Positions 1 to 8,396 of a DNA stretch of 28,580 nt are shown piece after piece; position 1 is the stretch's first letter, and each line of letters starts with the position of its first letter. Below the pieces are notes generated by a model, which was not told the DNA's origin, made no database searches, and saw nothing but the letters and a program-made list of their open reading frames with translations. The DNA comes from JBCDIQ01 sp039024295 (lineage in GTDB: Bacteria > Bacteroidota > Bacteroidia > J057). The stretch covers positions 1 to 28,580 of the forward strand of contig JBCDIQ010000023.1 in the NCBI GenBank assembly GCA_039024295.1, in the 5' to 3' direction. The position numbers were made by a program, and so were the translations under genes.

Positions 1-236
1 CTCCAATCAATTTTTGAGGTTGAATCATCTACAGCGTCATCCAAGTGAAGCTTAAGGTTTTCATGGTCATATTGAATTTTTATGGGATGATGGTACGGGG
101 TTGATTTAGGGATTTTTTCGGACAAGTCATTTTCGTGCGGGGCTTTTTTGGGCGACCAATGGATCTCCTCACAGCCTGAATGCAGGAGGTAAACCAGTAT
201 TACCTGAAAAGCGAGTACTTTATTAGCTATTTTCAT
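1..236 (-). CDS. Partial secreted or lipoprotein gene, 5' part only
   Basis: An open frame runs on the minus strand from an ATG at 234-236 to the left window edge without a stop (78 codons visible). The product starts MKIANKVLAFQVILVYLLHS, then Gly-Cys: a basic n-region, a hydrophobic stretch and a Cys at residue 22 preceded by S-G. This looks like a lipoprotein signal, although His at -3 is not a good lipobox residue. The rest is hydrophilic, rich in His, Lys and Asp, and resembles no family I know. It lies in the same direction as the three genes to its right, about 170 bp after the end of the tandem paralogues. The C-terminal part is outside the window, so no function can be given. Confidence 0.5.
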   Translation of the reverse strand, partial: MKIANKVLAFQVILVYLLHSGCEEIHWSPKKAPHENDLSEKIPKSTPYHHPIKIQYDHENLKLHLDDAVDDSTSKIDW

Positions 237-407
237 TCCTCGGATTTTAGTTGAAAAGTGTGAATTGTGGGATATTACCTCTTTTACAGGCTATCTCACC
301 TTTTATCCTCAATGTGGTAAAGGTGACAAACATGCTATCAGTATAAACCAATATAGGTGAATCCCTATTACATGCTCATGTTGTATTTCCCAAGGTTCCC
401 CTTACCC

Positions 408-1331
408 TTATTCCACCCTCAACAAAAATTCGATGTACCTTTCCTGGAATGGATTTTTGTTTTCATGGCACAGTAAATCTCCATATTTATCAGCCTTTTG
501 GGTTGAGCCGAATACCTCGTTGTACATGATCTCCTTTTTGTCCAGGCGCAGATAGCTGGGGCTCTGCGTGTAAATTCTGCCCTGATTTGCAGTGTATAGC
601 GTAACCTTCTCATTCGTTTCTTTGACAAAAAAATAAAAAGAGGTTATCCTGAAATTGCTCTTTTGGACATTGCTCAGGTAGATGGGTTGAATAAATATTC
701 CAAGAACTTCTTTGTCCTTGAAAGGATAATCATCTTTGATTTTCCATTCGGTAAGCTTCCTAGAGAGGTCATCCATGAGTTCCGCATACCCATAAATGGT
801 CGTATGGATTTTTCCGAAATCTTCTCCAGAGGACGAAAGGGCATACCGTTGGCTGTTGGCACTGAAAATCACGTTGAAATCCATTCCTGCAAAGTCCCAG
901 AAAATCGTGTTAAGGGACTCCGTAATTTCCCGGAGTTTGGCCTCCTCTTCTACCTGATCCGTCTTCACATGGATCAACTTAATTTGGCTTCTGTCCTGGT
1001 AGTAGTAGATATCTTCGATAGCAATTCCCATTCCTTTGGCAATTCGGATATGGTCCTTCTTGGGAAACGGTTTCCTCAAATTAGATGCCACCAACCCCAG
1101 CTCATTCGGAGGGACTGGGAGTACTGGTTCAGGAGGTTCAAATATGAAGATTTCTTCTTCCATTTCTTCCACCACCTCTTCAGTTTTCACTACCTCTTCC
1201 GAAGCCTCCTAGGCTGGCGGATCAACAGATTGATTGGATCGCTTTTCGTTTATTCCCAAGCGCATGGAAGCACTACAACCCGGTGCAAGGAGAAGGAGGA
1301 TCATGCCTGGGAGGAGGAGCATTTTTTTCAT
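408..1331 (-). pseudogene. Lipoprotein-family paralogue interrupted by an in-frame TAG
   Basis: The frame that ends at 408 can be followed upstream to an ATG at 1329-1331. It encodes MKKMLLLPGMILLLLAPGC, a good lipoprotein signal with lipid-attachment Cys at residue 19, then runs to codon 41, which is TAG (1209-1211). After the TAG the same frame stays open for 266 more codons: a Glu-rich linker (EEVVEEMEEE), a Pro-rich segment and a folded domain. That domain is clearly homologous to the neighbour at 1361-2347: shared HIRIA..MGI..[ED]DIYYY, [IV]FWDF, KYGDLL/KHGDLL and [FL]L[ML]RVE blocks in the same order. An open frame from a GTG at 1190 would give a 260-residue protein without an export signal. 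I read this as a recent nonsense mutation in a 307-residue lipoprotein gene; a sequencing error or internal re-initiation are alternatives. The family is not recognised. Confidence 0.65.
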
Positions 1332-1360
1332 GATGAGTTTGGGTTATTACTGCATAATTT

Positions 1361-2347
1361 CTACTCCACCCGCATAAGGAAATCAGCATACTTTTCTTTA
1401 AAAGAGATTTCGTTGCTATGGAAAAGTAAATCACCGTGCTTGTCCACTTTGATTACATATCCCTGGGTGGAATTATAGAAAGTGTCTGTTCCATTCCAGG
1501 TAAGAGGAAGTGGATTTCTCATGTAAACCCCATTGGCTTTGGTGGCAAGGTATTTCGTATAATTTTGACCTCCTTCTTCAACAATGAACTCCAACATCAA
1601 ATCATTGAGGTTGCTTTCTTCATCAAATCTCAGGTTCCCAGGAGTCATAAATATACCGTATACTTTTTGGGTGTTGAAAGGATAGGTATCCATTGCTTTG
1701 ATGGAAGCTATAGCTTCTGAACAGGCCTTTTGTATGTCCCCGTAGTCATAAATGATGGTATTCTGTTCGACTCCATATTTTCTCTTCGAGGCAGAAATGG
1801 CGTAACACTGGCCATTGGCCCTAAAAAAGGTGTTGACATACGCATAACCAAAATCCCAAAATACTTCGTTTAGCTTGGCCTGAATGGCCTTCAACTCCTC
1901 CTTCTCTTCAACTTTCGGGGTAATGACGTGAATGGCAAGGATGATCGTTTTGTTGTGATAGTAATAGATGTCATCTATGGTGATTCCCATGCGCTGGGCA
2001 ATACGAATATGGCCGCTTTTCGGGAACTCTTTTCGCAGGTCAGAGCTTACGCGATTTAGTTCGCTGATATCCTGGACAGGTTCGGGGTATTCAGCTTCTT
2101 CCGAGGGCAACTCCTCCATCATCATTTCTTCTGCAGGTGGAGCTTCCTGAAGCATTTCTACTTCCATAACCTCCTCCTCCATATCTTCAATGGGTTCCTG
2201 CAAAGGTTTTTGTGCCTTTTGTCCGGTTTCCTGGGGAGGGAGGGCTTTTTCTTCTCTTGATTGAAGGGTTGCACCCCAACTGTATAACGGAAAGACGAAT
2301 AAGGTGGAGACAATGAGGGAGGTGATTTTTTGACTTATGGAGTTCAT
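1361..2347 (-). CDS. Secreted hypothetical protein, intact member of tandem paralogue pair
   Basis: 328 residues. The N-terminus MNSISQKITSLIVSTLFVFP followed by LYSWGA is a Sec signal peptide, probably cleaved near residue 25. A low-complexity linker of about 90 residues follows, rich in Glu, Met and Pro. The C-terminal 210 residues form one domain shared with the interrupted copy at 408-1331. Matching blocks are HIRIAQRMGITIDDIYYYHN, VFWDF, YAISA, and the C-terminus KHGDLLFHSNEISFKEKYAD then FLMRVE. I do not recognise the domain and see no catalytic motif; the linker plus globular domain suggests a periplasmic or surface protein. It ends 29 bp before the paralogue's start and begins 47 bp after the T9SS protein, so all three may be cotranscribed. 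Confidence 0.75.
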   Translation of the reverse strand: MNSISQKITSLIVSTLFVFPLYSWGATLQSREEKALPPQETGQKAQKPLQEPIEDMEEEVMEVEMLQEAPPAEEMMMEELPSEEAEYPEPVQDISELNRVSSDLRKEFPKSGHIRIAQRMGITIDDIYYYHNKTIILAIHVITPKVEEKEELKAIQAKLNEVFWDFGYAYVNTFFRANGQCYAISASKRKYGVEQNTIIYDYGDIQKACSEAIASIKAMDTYPFNTQKVYGIFMTPGNLRFDEESNLNDLMLEFIVEEGGQNYTKYLATKANGVYMRNPLPLTWNGTDTFYNSTQGYVIKVDKHGDLLFHSNEISFKEKYADFLMRVE

Positions 2348-2394
2348 GTTGAGGTTTTCTAGGGTTACTTTTTGCTTGTTGAAGGAAAATTATA

Positions 2395-3894
2395 TCACGG
2401 GTTGATTTTGATGATTCTCTCTCTTGAAAGCACCTGTTGAGACCGCTTATCAATAAGTTCAATGAGGTACATTCCATTGGCAATCTGGGCAAGATCGGCC
2501 ATTCCATCCTGAATTTCCGTCTGTGAAACCAATTTCCCAAACGCTGTATAGACCTTTAAATAAGCCGGACCATCCAGTCCCTCAACATATATGCGGCCCG
2601 TTGTAGGATTGGGATACAGGGAAATTGTTGGACGAGCTATTTCCGCTATGGCTGTAGCGGTTCCACAAGAAAATTTGTAGAGTTTCATCTGACTCTCTGC
2701 GAATATATTTTCCACGATCAAGGTATCTTCAGGGGTAATCTTCAAAGAAACGGGTACCTCCCGTGGCGGGATGTTGATGATGCCGCTGCAAACTACGTCC
2801 AGGCTGTCATTGAACTGATAGAGATAAAGCCCATTCGCATCTCTGGCCGTAAAATAGAATTCACCCGTAGAGGTAAACGCAAATGAATTTTTTCCATAGG
2901 GAAAAAGCCCACAATCGGGGAGTTTCACCCGGTTGATAAAATTAAAAGCAGTATCCCGGATTTCTATCACCGTATTGTCTGTGGCACACCCCGTACTATT
3001 GACCGATCTTCCGTAATAGGTCGAGTAGATTTTTCCTTTGTGGAGGGTTCCCAAAGCTCCATCACTGAATGCGCCCGAACCCGTAGCATCAAAGAAGAAC
3101 AAATTCTTTTTCTTGCCTGTGTCATCATAGAGTGCCACGGGCCGTGAGTTAAAAGGAGCCCCATTCACGATGGTATCACTTATGTCTCCATAGACATAAA
3201 AATCCTCCTGGAGGTAAATCCCGTCGAGGTTCATCTGGACATCATTTAGCTGCTTGACAAATGCCGTGCTGTCTTGCAGGTTGATTCTTTCATACTGTTG
3301 TTCCTGACCAATAACAGAGGGAACTGCGGCTGCAGTATCAAAAATGGCATAGGACCAAAGGGCCCGGATTTCATCTTGAGAGATATCCAGAGAGCTTGGA
3401 AACAGGGTTCCAACAAAGGTTCCAGACTGACCGATCACCTCTCCAGTTCCAATAGGAATGATGTCGAAGATAAAGGTCTTTTTGATCTGGAGGTTTTCAT
3501 CGAATTGGAGGATGGACCTTCTCTGAGAAAGCCAAATCTCTCGGTTATTGGTACCCGCACTGTTGGGAAAAAGGCGTCGAAGCCCCACCAGGTAGTAGTC
3601 ATCTCCCTGCCTTAACAATTGGCCATTGTAATACAGGCTGTCCTGAAAGGGAAGGGTCAGTTGGTGGGTGATTTTTCCCTCCCAATTAACCTTGATGAGT
3701 TTGTTGCTGGGAACCTCTCCAATGAAATAAATGATCCCATCTTCTGCTGTGACAGAATTGTAGAGGTCTGCCGGTTGGTTGTTAAGGTCGCTGAATGGAG
3801 CTGAGGTTTGGCCAAAGATTGGCACTCCTCCCATTAGGAAGTGAAGTATCAATAATGTAAAACTACAGGGTCGGAAAAATTGGGCATTAGACAT
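2395..3894 (-). CDS. Secreted protein with type IX secretion C-terminal sorting domain
   Basis: I start it at the ATG at 3892-3894 (MSNAQFFRPCSFTLLILHFL, then MGGVPIFGQ), which gives a normal Sec signal of about 29 residues; the frame could open 8 codons earlier at a TTG, without benefit. The mature part (about 390 residues) is rich in beta-type segments and aromatic residues and has no recognisable enzyme motif; repeated strand-turn stretches (e.g. GKIYSTYYG, GEFYFTARDANGLYLYQFN) suggest a beta-propeller-like fold. The last 79 residues begin RPTISLYPNPTTGRIYVEGL and end in IIKINP, the classic Por/T9SS type A sorting domain (YPNP, a K[LV][VI] strand, G.Y...). The product should be exported to the periplasm by Sec and to the surface or medium by the T9SS. 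The substrate is unknown. Confidence 0.85.
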   Translation of the reverse strand: MSNAQFFRPCSFTLLILHFLMGGVPIFGQTSAPFSDLNNQPADLYNSVTAEDGIIYFIGEVPSNKLIKVNWEGKITHQLTLPFQDSLYYNGQLLRQGDDYYLVGLRRLFPNSAGTNNREIWLSQRRSILQFDENLQIKKTFIFDIIPIGTGEVIGQSGTFVGTLFPSSLDISQDEIRALWSYAIFDTAAAVPSVIGQEQQYERINLQDSTAFVKQLNDVQMNLDGIYLQEDFYVYGDISDTIVNGAPFNSRPVALYDDTGKKKNLFFFDATGSGAFSDGALGTLHKGKIYSTYYGRSVNSTGCATDNTVIEIRDTAFNFINRVKLPDCGLFPYGKNSFAFTSTGEFYFTARDANGLYLYQFNDSLDVVCSGIINIPPREVPVSLKITPEDTLIVENIFAESQMKLYKFSCGTATAIAEIARPTISLYPNPTTGRIYVEGLDGPAYLKVYTAFGKLVSQTEIQDGMADLAQIANGMYLIELIDKRSQQVLSRERIIKINP

Positions 3895-3981
3895 GATGCA
3901 GTAAATGTTTGGCAACAAAATACTGGGGTTTAGAGACGATGATCAACGATTTGGTGAGGGGAAAAGTCCCAAAACCTGCTT

Positions 3982-5133
3982 TTAGGACGCTTTTTTGGTG
4001 AGTTGGCCGAGGTACTCGGAGGGGGTGGTGCCTGTTAGTTTTTTGAACGACCGATAGAAACTGCTCTTGGACTTAAATCCACAGGTCTTGGCCAATCCCA
4101 CGATGGAATAATTGGCCAGTTCTCCTTGTTGAACCCGGGTCTTAAACGTCTCAATTCTCAAGCCATTGATGAAATCGCTAAAGTTAAGCGAAAGGTGTTG
4201 GTTGAGATAAGTGGATAGCTTCTTGTCCGTTGTACCCATTTGTTTTGCCAGGTCTCTCAAGGTGAGATCTGCATCTAGAAATGGCTGGTGCTTATGCAGA
4301 TGTTCCTGCAGTACATGGCCAATTTCCTCAAACTCACAAACCGTATGTTCTTTTGGGGAAATGGAGCCTGGATTGATGTCTGAAAGTGCAGGCAACCTGG
4401 AAAGAAGTGATTTCCTGAAAAGCAGGGAAGCACCCGTCCAGTAAATCAAACCCGTAATGCTGAGCCAGGTAAAAATGGCCAGCGGCTTAATAAAGTAACC
4501 CGGATAAATGTTGACAAACGAGACCACTACCCAGCAAGTGGCAATGAACAGCCCGATGTACAGAAATCGCAACGCCCATGAGAGGTTGGCCGACTCCACA
4601 TCTGAATAAAAGTCCATCAGTTGTTTCTGAAAGGCGGTGAGCTTTTTGATGCAAATCAGGAAAACGACCACAGAAAAACCCGAAGAGAACAGTTCAAAGA
4701 AATTTCCTGTCAGGTTAAAGGCATGATATGCTTGCGGGTCGTAGGGGCCCCAGCGTAAATACTGGAAGAAGTGGTAAAACTGGTAGCCTGCACTCAACGC
4801 AGCAGGAACAAAGAAGAGGCTGTCCTTGCGGGTAAAAGCATAGTTTCGATCTATCAGGTAAGTGACAAAAAAATAGACCGAAACTGGAATCAGGTCGACC
4901 CAGAAATAGGGAACATAATCTTCAAATAGGGGAGTTGAGGCAACTTCCACCAAATCAAAAGCCCCATAAATATTCACGGCCGATATGCTCAGCAGCAGCA
5001 AGGCAAAAAATCGAGCAGGCTTAAACTTATACTTGCTGCTGATTCCCAGTAGCATGGAGAGAATAATCCCCTGGAAGGCACCAAAGGACACAACCAAAGG
5101 GGCGAGAATATTTAAGTTAACAACATACTCCAT
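3982..5133 (-). CDS. Membrane-anchored AraC-family transcriptional regulator
   Basis: 383 residues. The N-terminal 240 residues hold about seven hydrophobic helices (near 7-29, 41-62, 76-93, 105-121, 143-163, 188-209, 217-238). A cytoplasmic linker and a C-terminal AraC-type double helix-turn-helix follow: the first near 290-312 (LTLRDLAKQMGTTDKKLSTY), the second near 342-374 with the family signature GFKSKSSFYRSFKKLTGTTP. This 7-TM plus AraC architecture is common in Bacteroidota and is thought to couple an envelope signal to transcription; the ligand is unknown. It is encoded alone, 87 bp upstream of the T9SS protein and on the same strand, so that operon is a possible target. Assignment to the family is secure; the regulon is inference. 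Confidence 0.9.
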   Translation of the reverse strand: MEYVVNLNILAPLVVSFGAFQGIILSMLLGISSKYKFKPARFFALLLLSISAVNIYGAFDLVEVASTPLFEDYVPYFWVDLIPVSVYFFVTYLIDRNYAFTRKDSLFFVPAALSAGYQFYHFFQYLRWGPYDPQAYHAFNLTGNFFELFSSGFSVVVFLICIKKLTAFQKQLMDFYSDVESANLSWALRFLYIGLFIATCWVVVSFVNIYPGYFIKPLAIFTWLSITGLIYWTGASLLFRKSLLSRLPALSDINPGSISPKEHTVCEFEEIGHVLQEHLHKHQPFLDADLTLRDLAKQMGTTDKKLSTYLNQHLSLNFSDFINGLRIETFKTRVQQGELANYSIVGLAKTCGFKSKSSFYRSFKKLTGTTPSEYLGQLTKKAS

Positions 5134-5263
5134 CAGAGACTGGTATTCTTTCCCCTAACTTACGAGAGCTGACGGAAAAAGAGAGTCTAGAAGTATGCAG
5201 AAGTTGCGTTTTTTTGTTTTGGTGAGGATTGCACAACCGAATTCCTGCAAGGTTTAGCGATCA

Positions 5264-5340
5264 CGCCTTACCCCTTGATCCTATCACCTAATCCCAAAAA
5301 CCTAACACCTAAAACCTAACCCCTAACCCCTATCACCTTA
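5264..5340. repeat. Telomere-like tandem heptamer array (NNCCTAA x11)
   Basis: Read on the plus strand in steps of exactly seven bases the segment is CGCCTTA, CCCCTTG, ATCCTAT, CACCTAA, TCCCAAA, AACCTAA, CACCTAA, AACCTAA, CCCCTAA, CCCCTAT, CACCTTA. The core CCTAA is kept while the first two bases vary. The array ends one base before the copA stop codon, so it would lie in the copA 3' untranslated region, where the transcript is G-rich (TTAGG-type units). A shorter stretch of similar character lies at 8971-8993, just before the start codon of the thioredoxin-fold gene at 8994. Origin and function are unknown. Confidence 0.85.
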
Positions 5341-5341
5341 T

Positions 5342-7471
5342 TCACACCCTCTTCACCTTCAACCTCAAGGAATTGCCAATCACCATCACATCGGAAAAGG
5401 CCATGGCAGCCGCACTCACGATCGGGCTTAGAAAGCCAAAGGCAGCAATTGGAATGGCGATGATGTTGTAGCAAAATGCCCAGAAGAGGTTTTGGCGAAT
5501 GGTCAGGACGGTGTGCTTCCCAATTTTCCAGAGGTCTTCCAGGGAGGCCAGGTTACCTTTCAACAATACCACCTGGGCAGATTCAATGGCCACATCCGTG
5601 GCCCCGCCAAGGGAAATACCCACGGTTGCTCGTGCCAGGGCTGGCGCATCATTGATGCCATCACCGACCATGGCGGTAGGGGAGGAGGCGGTAAGGGATT
5701 CGATCACTTCCAGTTTTTGCTGCGGCAATTGCTCCGAGTATACCTGTTCTATTCCCAGTCGAGCAGCGATTTCTTCGCATTTTTCTTTGCGATCTCCGCT
5801 CAGCATGATGGGAGTGATCTTCTGGGCCTTTAGGTAGTCAATCAATTGCTTGGCACCCGGGTTAAGATCATCCTCCAAGTCCAGCGTAGCAATCAACTCC
5901 GCATTTTTCCATACATACAGCGCATGCCCAAGGGCGGTGCCTTCTACCATTCGTGCCGAACCCACTTGGTAGATGTTGCCCTGAATATCCTTGCCTGTCA
6001 GGCCTTTGCCTTTTATCTCTTCAACCTCTCTCAAGGATTTTGGCAACACTGGAGCAAATTCTTCCAGCAAGGATTTGGCAATGGGGTGGGAAGAATGCCA
6101 TTCCAACCCAGTGATAATGGACTTCACTTCCTTCTCCATGCCCGGCTCACAGTTCATGGCCGATACACGAAACTTCCCGGTGGTCAGGGTGCCGGTTTTG
6201 TCAAATACGACTTGTTTGACCGTTTGCAACTCTTCTAATGTTCGGCCCCCTTTGATCAGGATGCCCTTTTTGGTGGCCCGGCCAATGCCCACAACTACTG
6301 CGGTTGGCGTGGCGAGGCCCATGGCACAGGGACAGGAAATCACCAGCACCGCCACGCTGTGAATAATGGCTGCTTGCAAGCTAATGTCAAACACAAAGTA
6401 GGATAGCAAAAACGTAAGGGTAGCAATGGTTAACACCGCTGGGACAAAAATACCGCTGATCTGGTCGGCCAGTCGCTGAATTTGCGGCTTGTCTGCTTGC
6501 GCTTTTTTGACCAAATCTATGATTTGTGCCAGGAGGGTTTGCTTGCCCACCGCGGTAGCTTGTATGCGGAGGTTGCCCGTTTGAAGTAAGCTGCCTCCTA
6601 ACACTTCTGCGCCTGCCAGTTTATGAATCAGGTCACTTTCTCCTGAAAGCATGGCTTCATCCACCCTGCCTTCTCCAAAAAGGACTCGTCCGTCTACAGG
6701 GATTCGGTCACCTTCATTCACCTGTAGCACATCGTTCTTTTTTACTTCAGTCGCGGATATTTTTTCAAAAACTTCCTGTCCATTTTCCTCAATCACCCGC
6801 AGAGCAGGGCTTTCTTGTAGCTTGGTAAGCGCTCGGATGGCAGTGGTGGTTTGGCGAACCGCACGGTGCTCCATCACATTGCCCAGCAATACCAGGGTGA
6901 TAACGCTTGCTGCCGTCTCATAAAACAAGAAGTCTGGCCCCAGCACCATCAGGGTTCCATATAGGCTGTAGCCGAAGGCAGCACTGGCACCTATGCTGAT
7001 CAAAACATCCATGTTGGGGACGCCGGATTGCACGGATTTCCAGGCACTTCTTCCAAAATGCCACATGCCGGCTATAAAAACAGGGAGGCTCAGCAAAAGC
7101 TGGACCCAGGGATTGTGTAGCCAGTGCCAGGGAACAAACATGTGCAGGATCAGGGGGATCGTGAATAGCAGACAGAAGGCAAACAATTTCTCAAGCCGAG
7201 AGAATCCCTGAACTTGTTCTCCGGCTTCTTCCCCCTGGTGTACTTCATACCCCATGGATTTAATGCCTTCCACCATGGCCGGGACACGGTCGGGTTCCAC
7301 CGTTTCAAAGCTCACTTCATCGGTTTGAAAATCTACAAATACCGAATCCATGCCTTGCTTCTCCAGGTATCGCTGAATGCCCAATGCGCAGTTGGTACAA
7401 TTCATTCCAGACACGCTGAGTTCTACATGTTGGGTTTTGGGAGGTGCGATGCTTACGGGACTGGTGCTCAT
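5342..7471 (-). CDS. copA: Copper-translocating P1B-type ATPase
   Basis: 709 residues. One N-terminal heavy-metal-associated domain carries GMNCTNC (Cys25, Cys28). Eight predicted membrane helices follow. Helix 6 holds the CPC metal-binding motif (380-382). The actuator loop has SGES at 276-279. The catalytic aspartate is in DKTGT (Asp424), the P1B-specific nucleotide-site His-Pro is at 462-463, and the hinge GDGIND is at 603-608. Helices 7/8 carry Tyr-Asn (668-669) and a Met and Ser (690, 693), as expected for Cu(I) pumps. ATP hydrolysis drives Cu(I) out of the cytoplasm. The gene is divergent from a DUF1573 protein with about 100 bp between start codons. A Cu-ATPase with an assembly rather than an efflux role is possible but cannot be told apart here. 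Confidence 0.93.
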   Translation of the reverse strand: MSTSPVSIAPPKTQHVELSVSGMNCTNCALGIQRYLEKQGMDSVFVDFQTDEVSFETVEPDRVPAMVEGIKSMGYEVHQGEEAGEQVQGFSRLEKLFAFCLLFTIPLILHMFVPWHWLHNPWVQLLLSLPVFIAGMWHFGRSAWKSVQSGVPNMDVLISIGASAAFGYSLYGTLMVLGPDFLFYETAASVITLVLLGNVMEHRAVRQTTTAIRALTKLQESPALRVIEENGQEVFEKISATEVKKNDVLQVNEGDRIPVDGRVLFGEGRVDEAMLSGESDLIHKLAGAEVLGGSLLQTGNLRIQATAVGKQTLLAQIIDLVKKAQADKPQIQRLADQISGIFVPAVLTIATLTFLLSYFVFDISLQAAIIHSVAVLVISCPCAMGLATPTAVVVGIGRATKKGILIKGGRTLEELQTVKQVVFDKTGTLTTGKFRVSAMNCEPGMEKEVKSIITGLEWHSSHPIAKSLLEEFAPVLPKSLREVEEIKGKGLTGKDIQGNIYQVGSARMVEGTALGHALYVWKNAELIATLDLEDDLNPGAKQLIDYLKAQKITPIMLSGDRKEKCEEIAARLGIEQVYSEQLPQQKLEVIESLTASSPTAMVGDGINDAPALARATVGISLGGATDVAIESAQVVLLKGNLASLEDLWKIGKHTVLTIRQNLFWAFCYNIIAIPIAAFGFLSPIVSAAAMAFSDVMVIGNSLRLKVKRV

Positions 7472-7477
7472 AAGGGA

Positions 7478-7506
7478 GAAATATACCGAAAAAAGATTGT
7501 CACAAA
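7478..7506 (-). promoter_or_regulatory. Candidate Bacteroidota-type promoter for copA
   Basis: On the minus strand TTTG (7503-7506) is followed after 17 bp by TATATTTC (7478-7485), seven of eight matches to the Bacteroidota -7 consensus TAnnTTTG. Transcription would begin only a few bases before the copA ATG at 7471, implying a very short or absent leader. It rests on motif match and spacing alone. Confidence 0.35.
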
Positions 7507-7523
7507 AGTCTTTAAAATAACGT

Positions 7524-7531
7524 TAACTTTG
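7524..7531 (+). promoter_or_regulatory. Candidate -7 box for the DUF1573 gene
   Basis: TAACTTTG is an exact TAnnTTTG match on the plus strand. A TTG at 7497-7499 lies 24 bp upstream, farther than usual for a -33 element. Transcription would start near 7538, upstream of both possible ATGs (7550 and 7577). It is interleaved with the copA promoter on the other strand. Confidence 0.3.
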
Positions 7532-7576
7532 ATACTGGACAGATGAGATATGTTTGTTGATCAACTTTTTTACCTC

Positions 7577-8365
7577 ATGCAAAGATACGCAAAAATTGCC
7601 CTGTTGGGTTTGAGTCTCCTGTTTATCACTCAGGCGATATGGGCCCAGAAAACCGAATTCGTTTCGTATAAAAAGACGCTGCTACCTGTTTTGAAGGAGC
7701 TGCCCCCTGAAAAGCAAAAGGATATCCTTGCGTTTACCGGCCACAAGCTAGCCGCAGCAGGTACGAAGATAGAAGTTACCGACCTCAAGGTGATGAAAAA
7801 GCAGTTCAAAACCCTGAGTCCGGAAGCGAAACAGCAGGTTTGGAAAATGACCCAGATGAAAGCTGGACTCCTCGAAATGGCAACAGAGACCAACCCTCCT
7901 GTTCCTCCAGCACCCGCACAACCACAAGCTGTGCAGTTAAAACCGCAAGCTGGAAGCATGGTTCAGAAGCCTCGTACGACACCTGCCCAACCCCCTTACA
8001 TTGAAGAAGCAAACAGCTTACCCAAAACGACCATTGAGTGGGAGGCAGATATCCATGATTTTGGTGAAATCAAGCAAGGAGAAGTAGTAGAGCACACCTT
8101 TGTGTTCACCAATACCGGTGACCATCCGGTGAAACTCACCCGTGTGAAGCCTTCCTGCGGGTGTACTGCCCCAGACTGGTCACGTGCGCCTATTGGCCCT
8201 GGTGAGCAGGGACAGATCAAAGTGAAATTCAATTCTACTGGAAAGATGGGCCCTCAAGTAAAAACTATAACTGTTACCTATAATGGTGAGCCAATCAATA
8301 AGGTGCTGAGGTTTAAGGGCAATATTGTCTTGAGGCAACGTCCCAACGACCTAGATAAGCTATAA
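7577..8365 (+). CDS. Secreted DUF1573-domain protein
   Basis: I choose the ATG at 7577 because MQRYAKIALLGLSLLFITQA then IWAQ is a clean signal peptide; an ATG at 7550 adds nine residues in front of it. The product has 262 residues. Residues 25-105 are a helical charged segment, 105-145 a Pro/Gln-rich linker, and 153-252 a DUF1573 domain: IEWEADIHDFGEIKQGEVVE, F.F.NTG, then the hallmark PSCGCTAPDW with Cys194 and Cys196, and PG..G.IKV.F.STGK. DUF1573 domains have an Ig-like (ASPM/SPD-2/Hydin-like) fold and are abundant in Bacteroidota; the C-G-C pair could bind metal or form a disulfide. Position divergent from copA and just upstream of two thioredoxin-fold proteins suggests envelope copper or thiol handling, which is inference. 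Confidence 0.85.
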   Translation: MQRYAKIALLGLSLLFITQAIWAQKTEFVSYKKTLLPVLKELPPEKQKDILAFTGHKLAAAGTKIEVTDLKVMKKQFKTLSPEAKQQVWKMTQMKAGLLEMATETNPPVPPAPAQPQAVQLKPQAGSMVQKPRTTPAQPPYIEEANSLPKTTIEWEADIHDFGEIKQGEVVEHTFVFTNTGDHPVKLTRVKPSCGCTAPDWSRAPIGPGEQGQIKVKFNSTGKMGPQVKTITVTYNGEPINKVLRFKGNIVLRQRPNDLDKL

Positions 8366-8396
8366 ATCCCTTTCTAGGTTTGTACCATCCAGATTT

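Noticed and set aside
280..340. CACCTTT / AAAGGTG inverted repeat in the left intergenic region
   Set aside because: Arms of seven bases with a loop of about 15 and no T-run; can occur by chance.
663..1478. Long plus-strand open frame of 271 codons
   Set aside because: It is antisense to the paralogue pair, whose protein homology to each other and signal peptides prove the minus-strand reading; the plus frame has no recognisable domain.
3895..3918. TTG start eight codons upstream for the T9SS-sorted protein
   Set aside because: The ATG at 3894 gives a standard signal peptide; the extension places polar residues before it without benefit.
5492..6362. Several plus-strand open frames inside copA
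   Set aside because: They are antisense shadows of a gene with all P1B-ATPase motifs in order.
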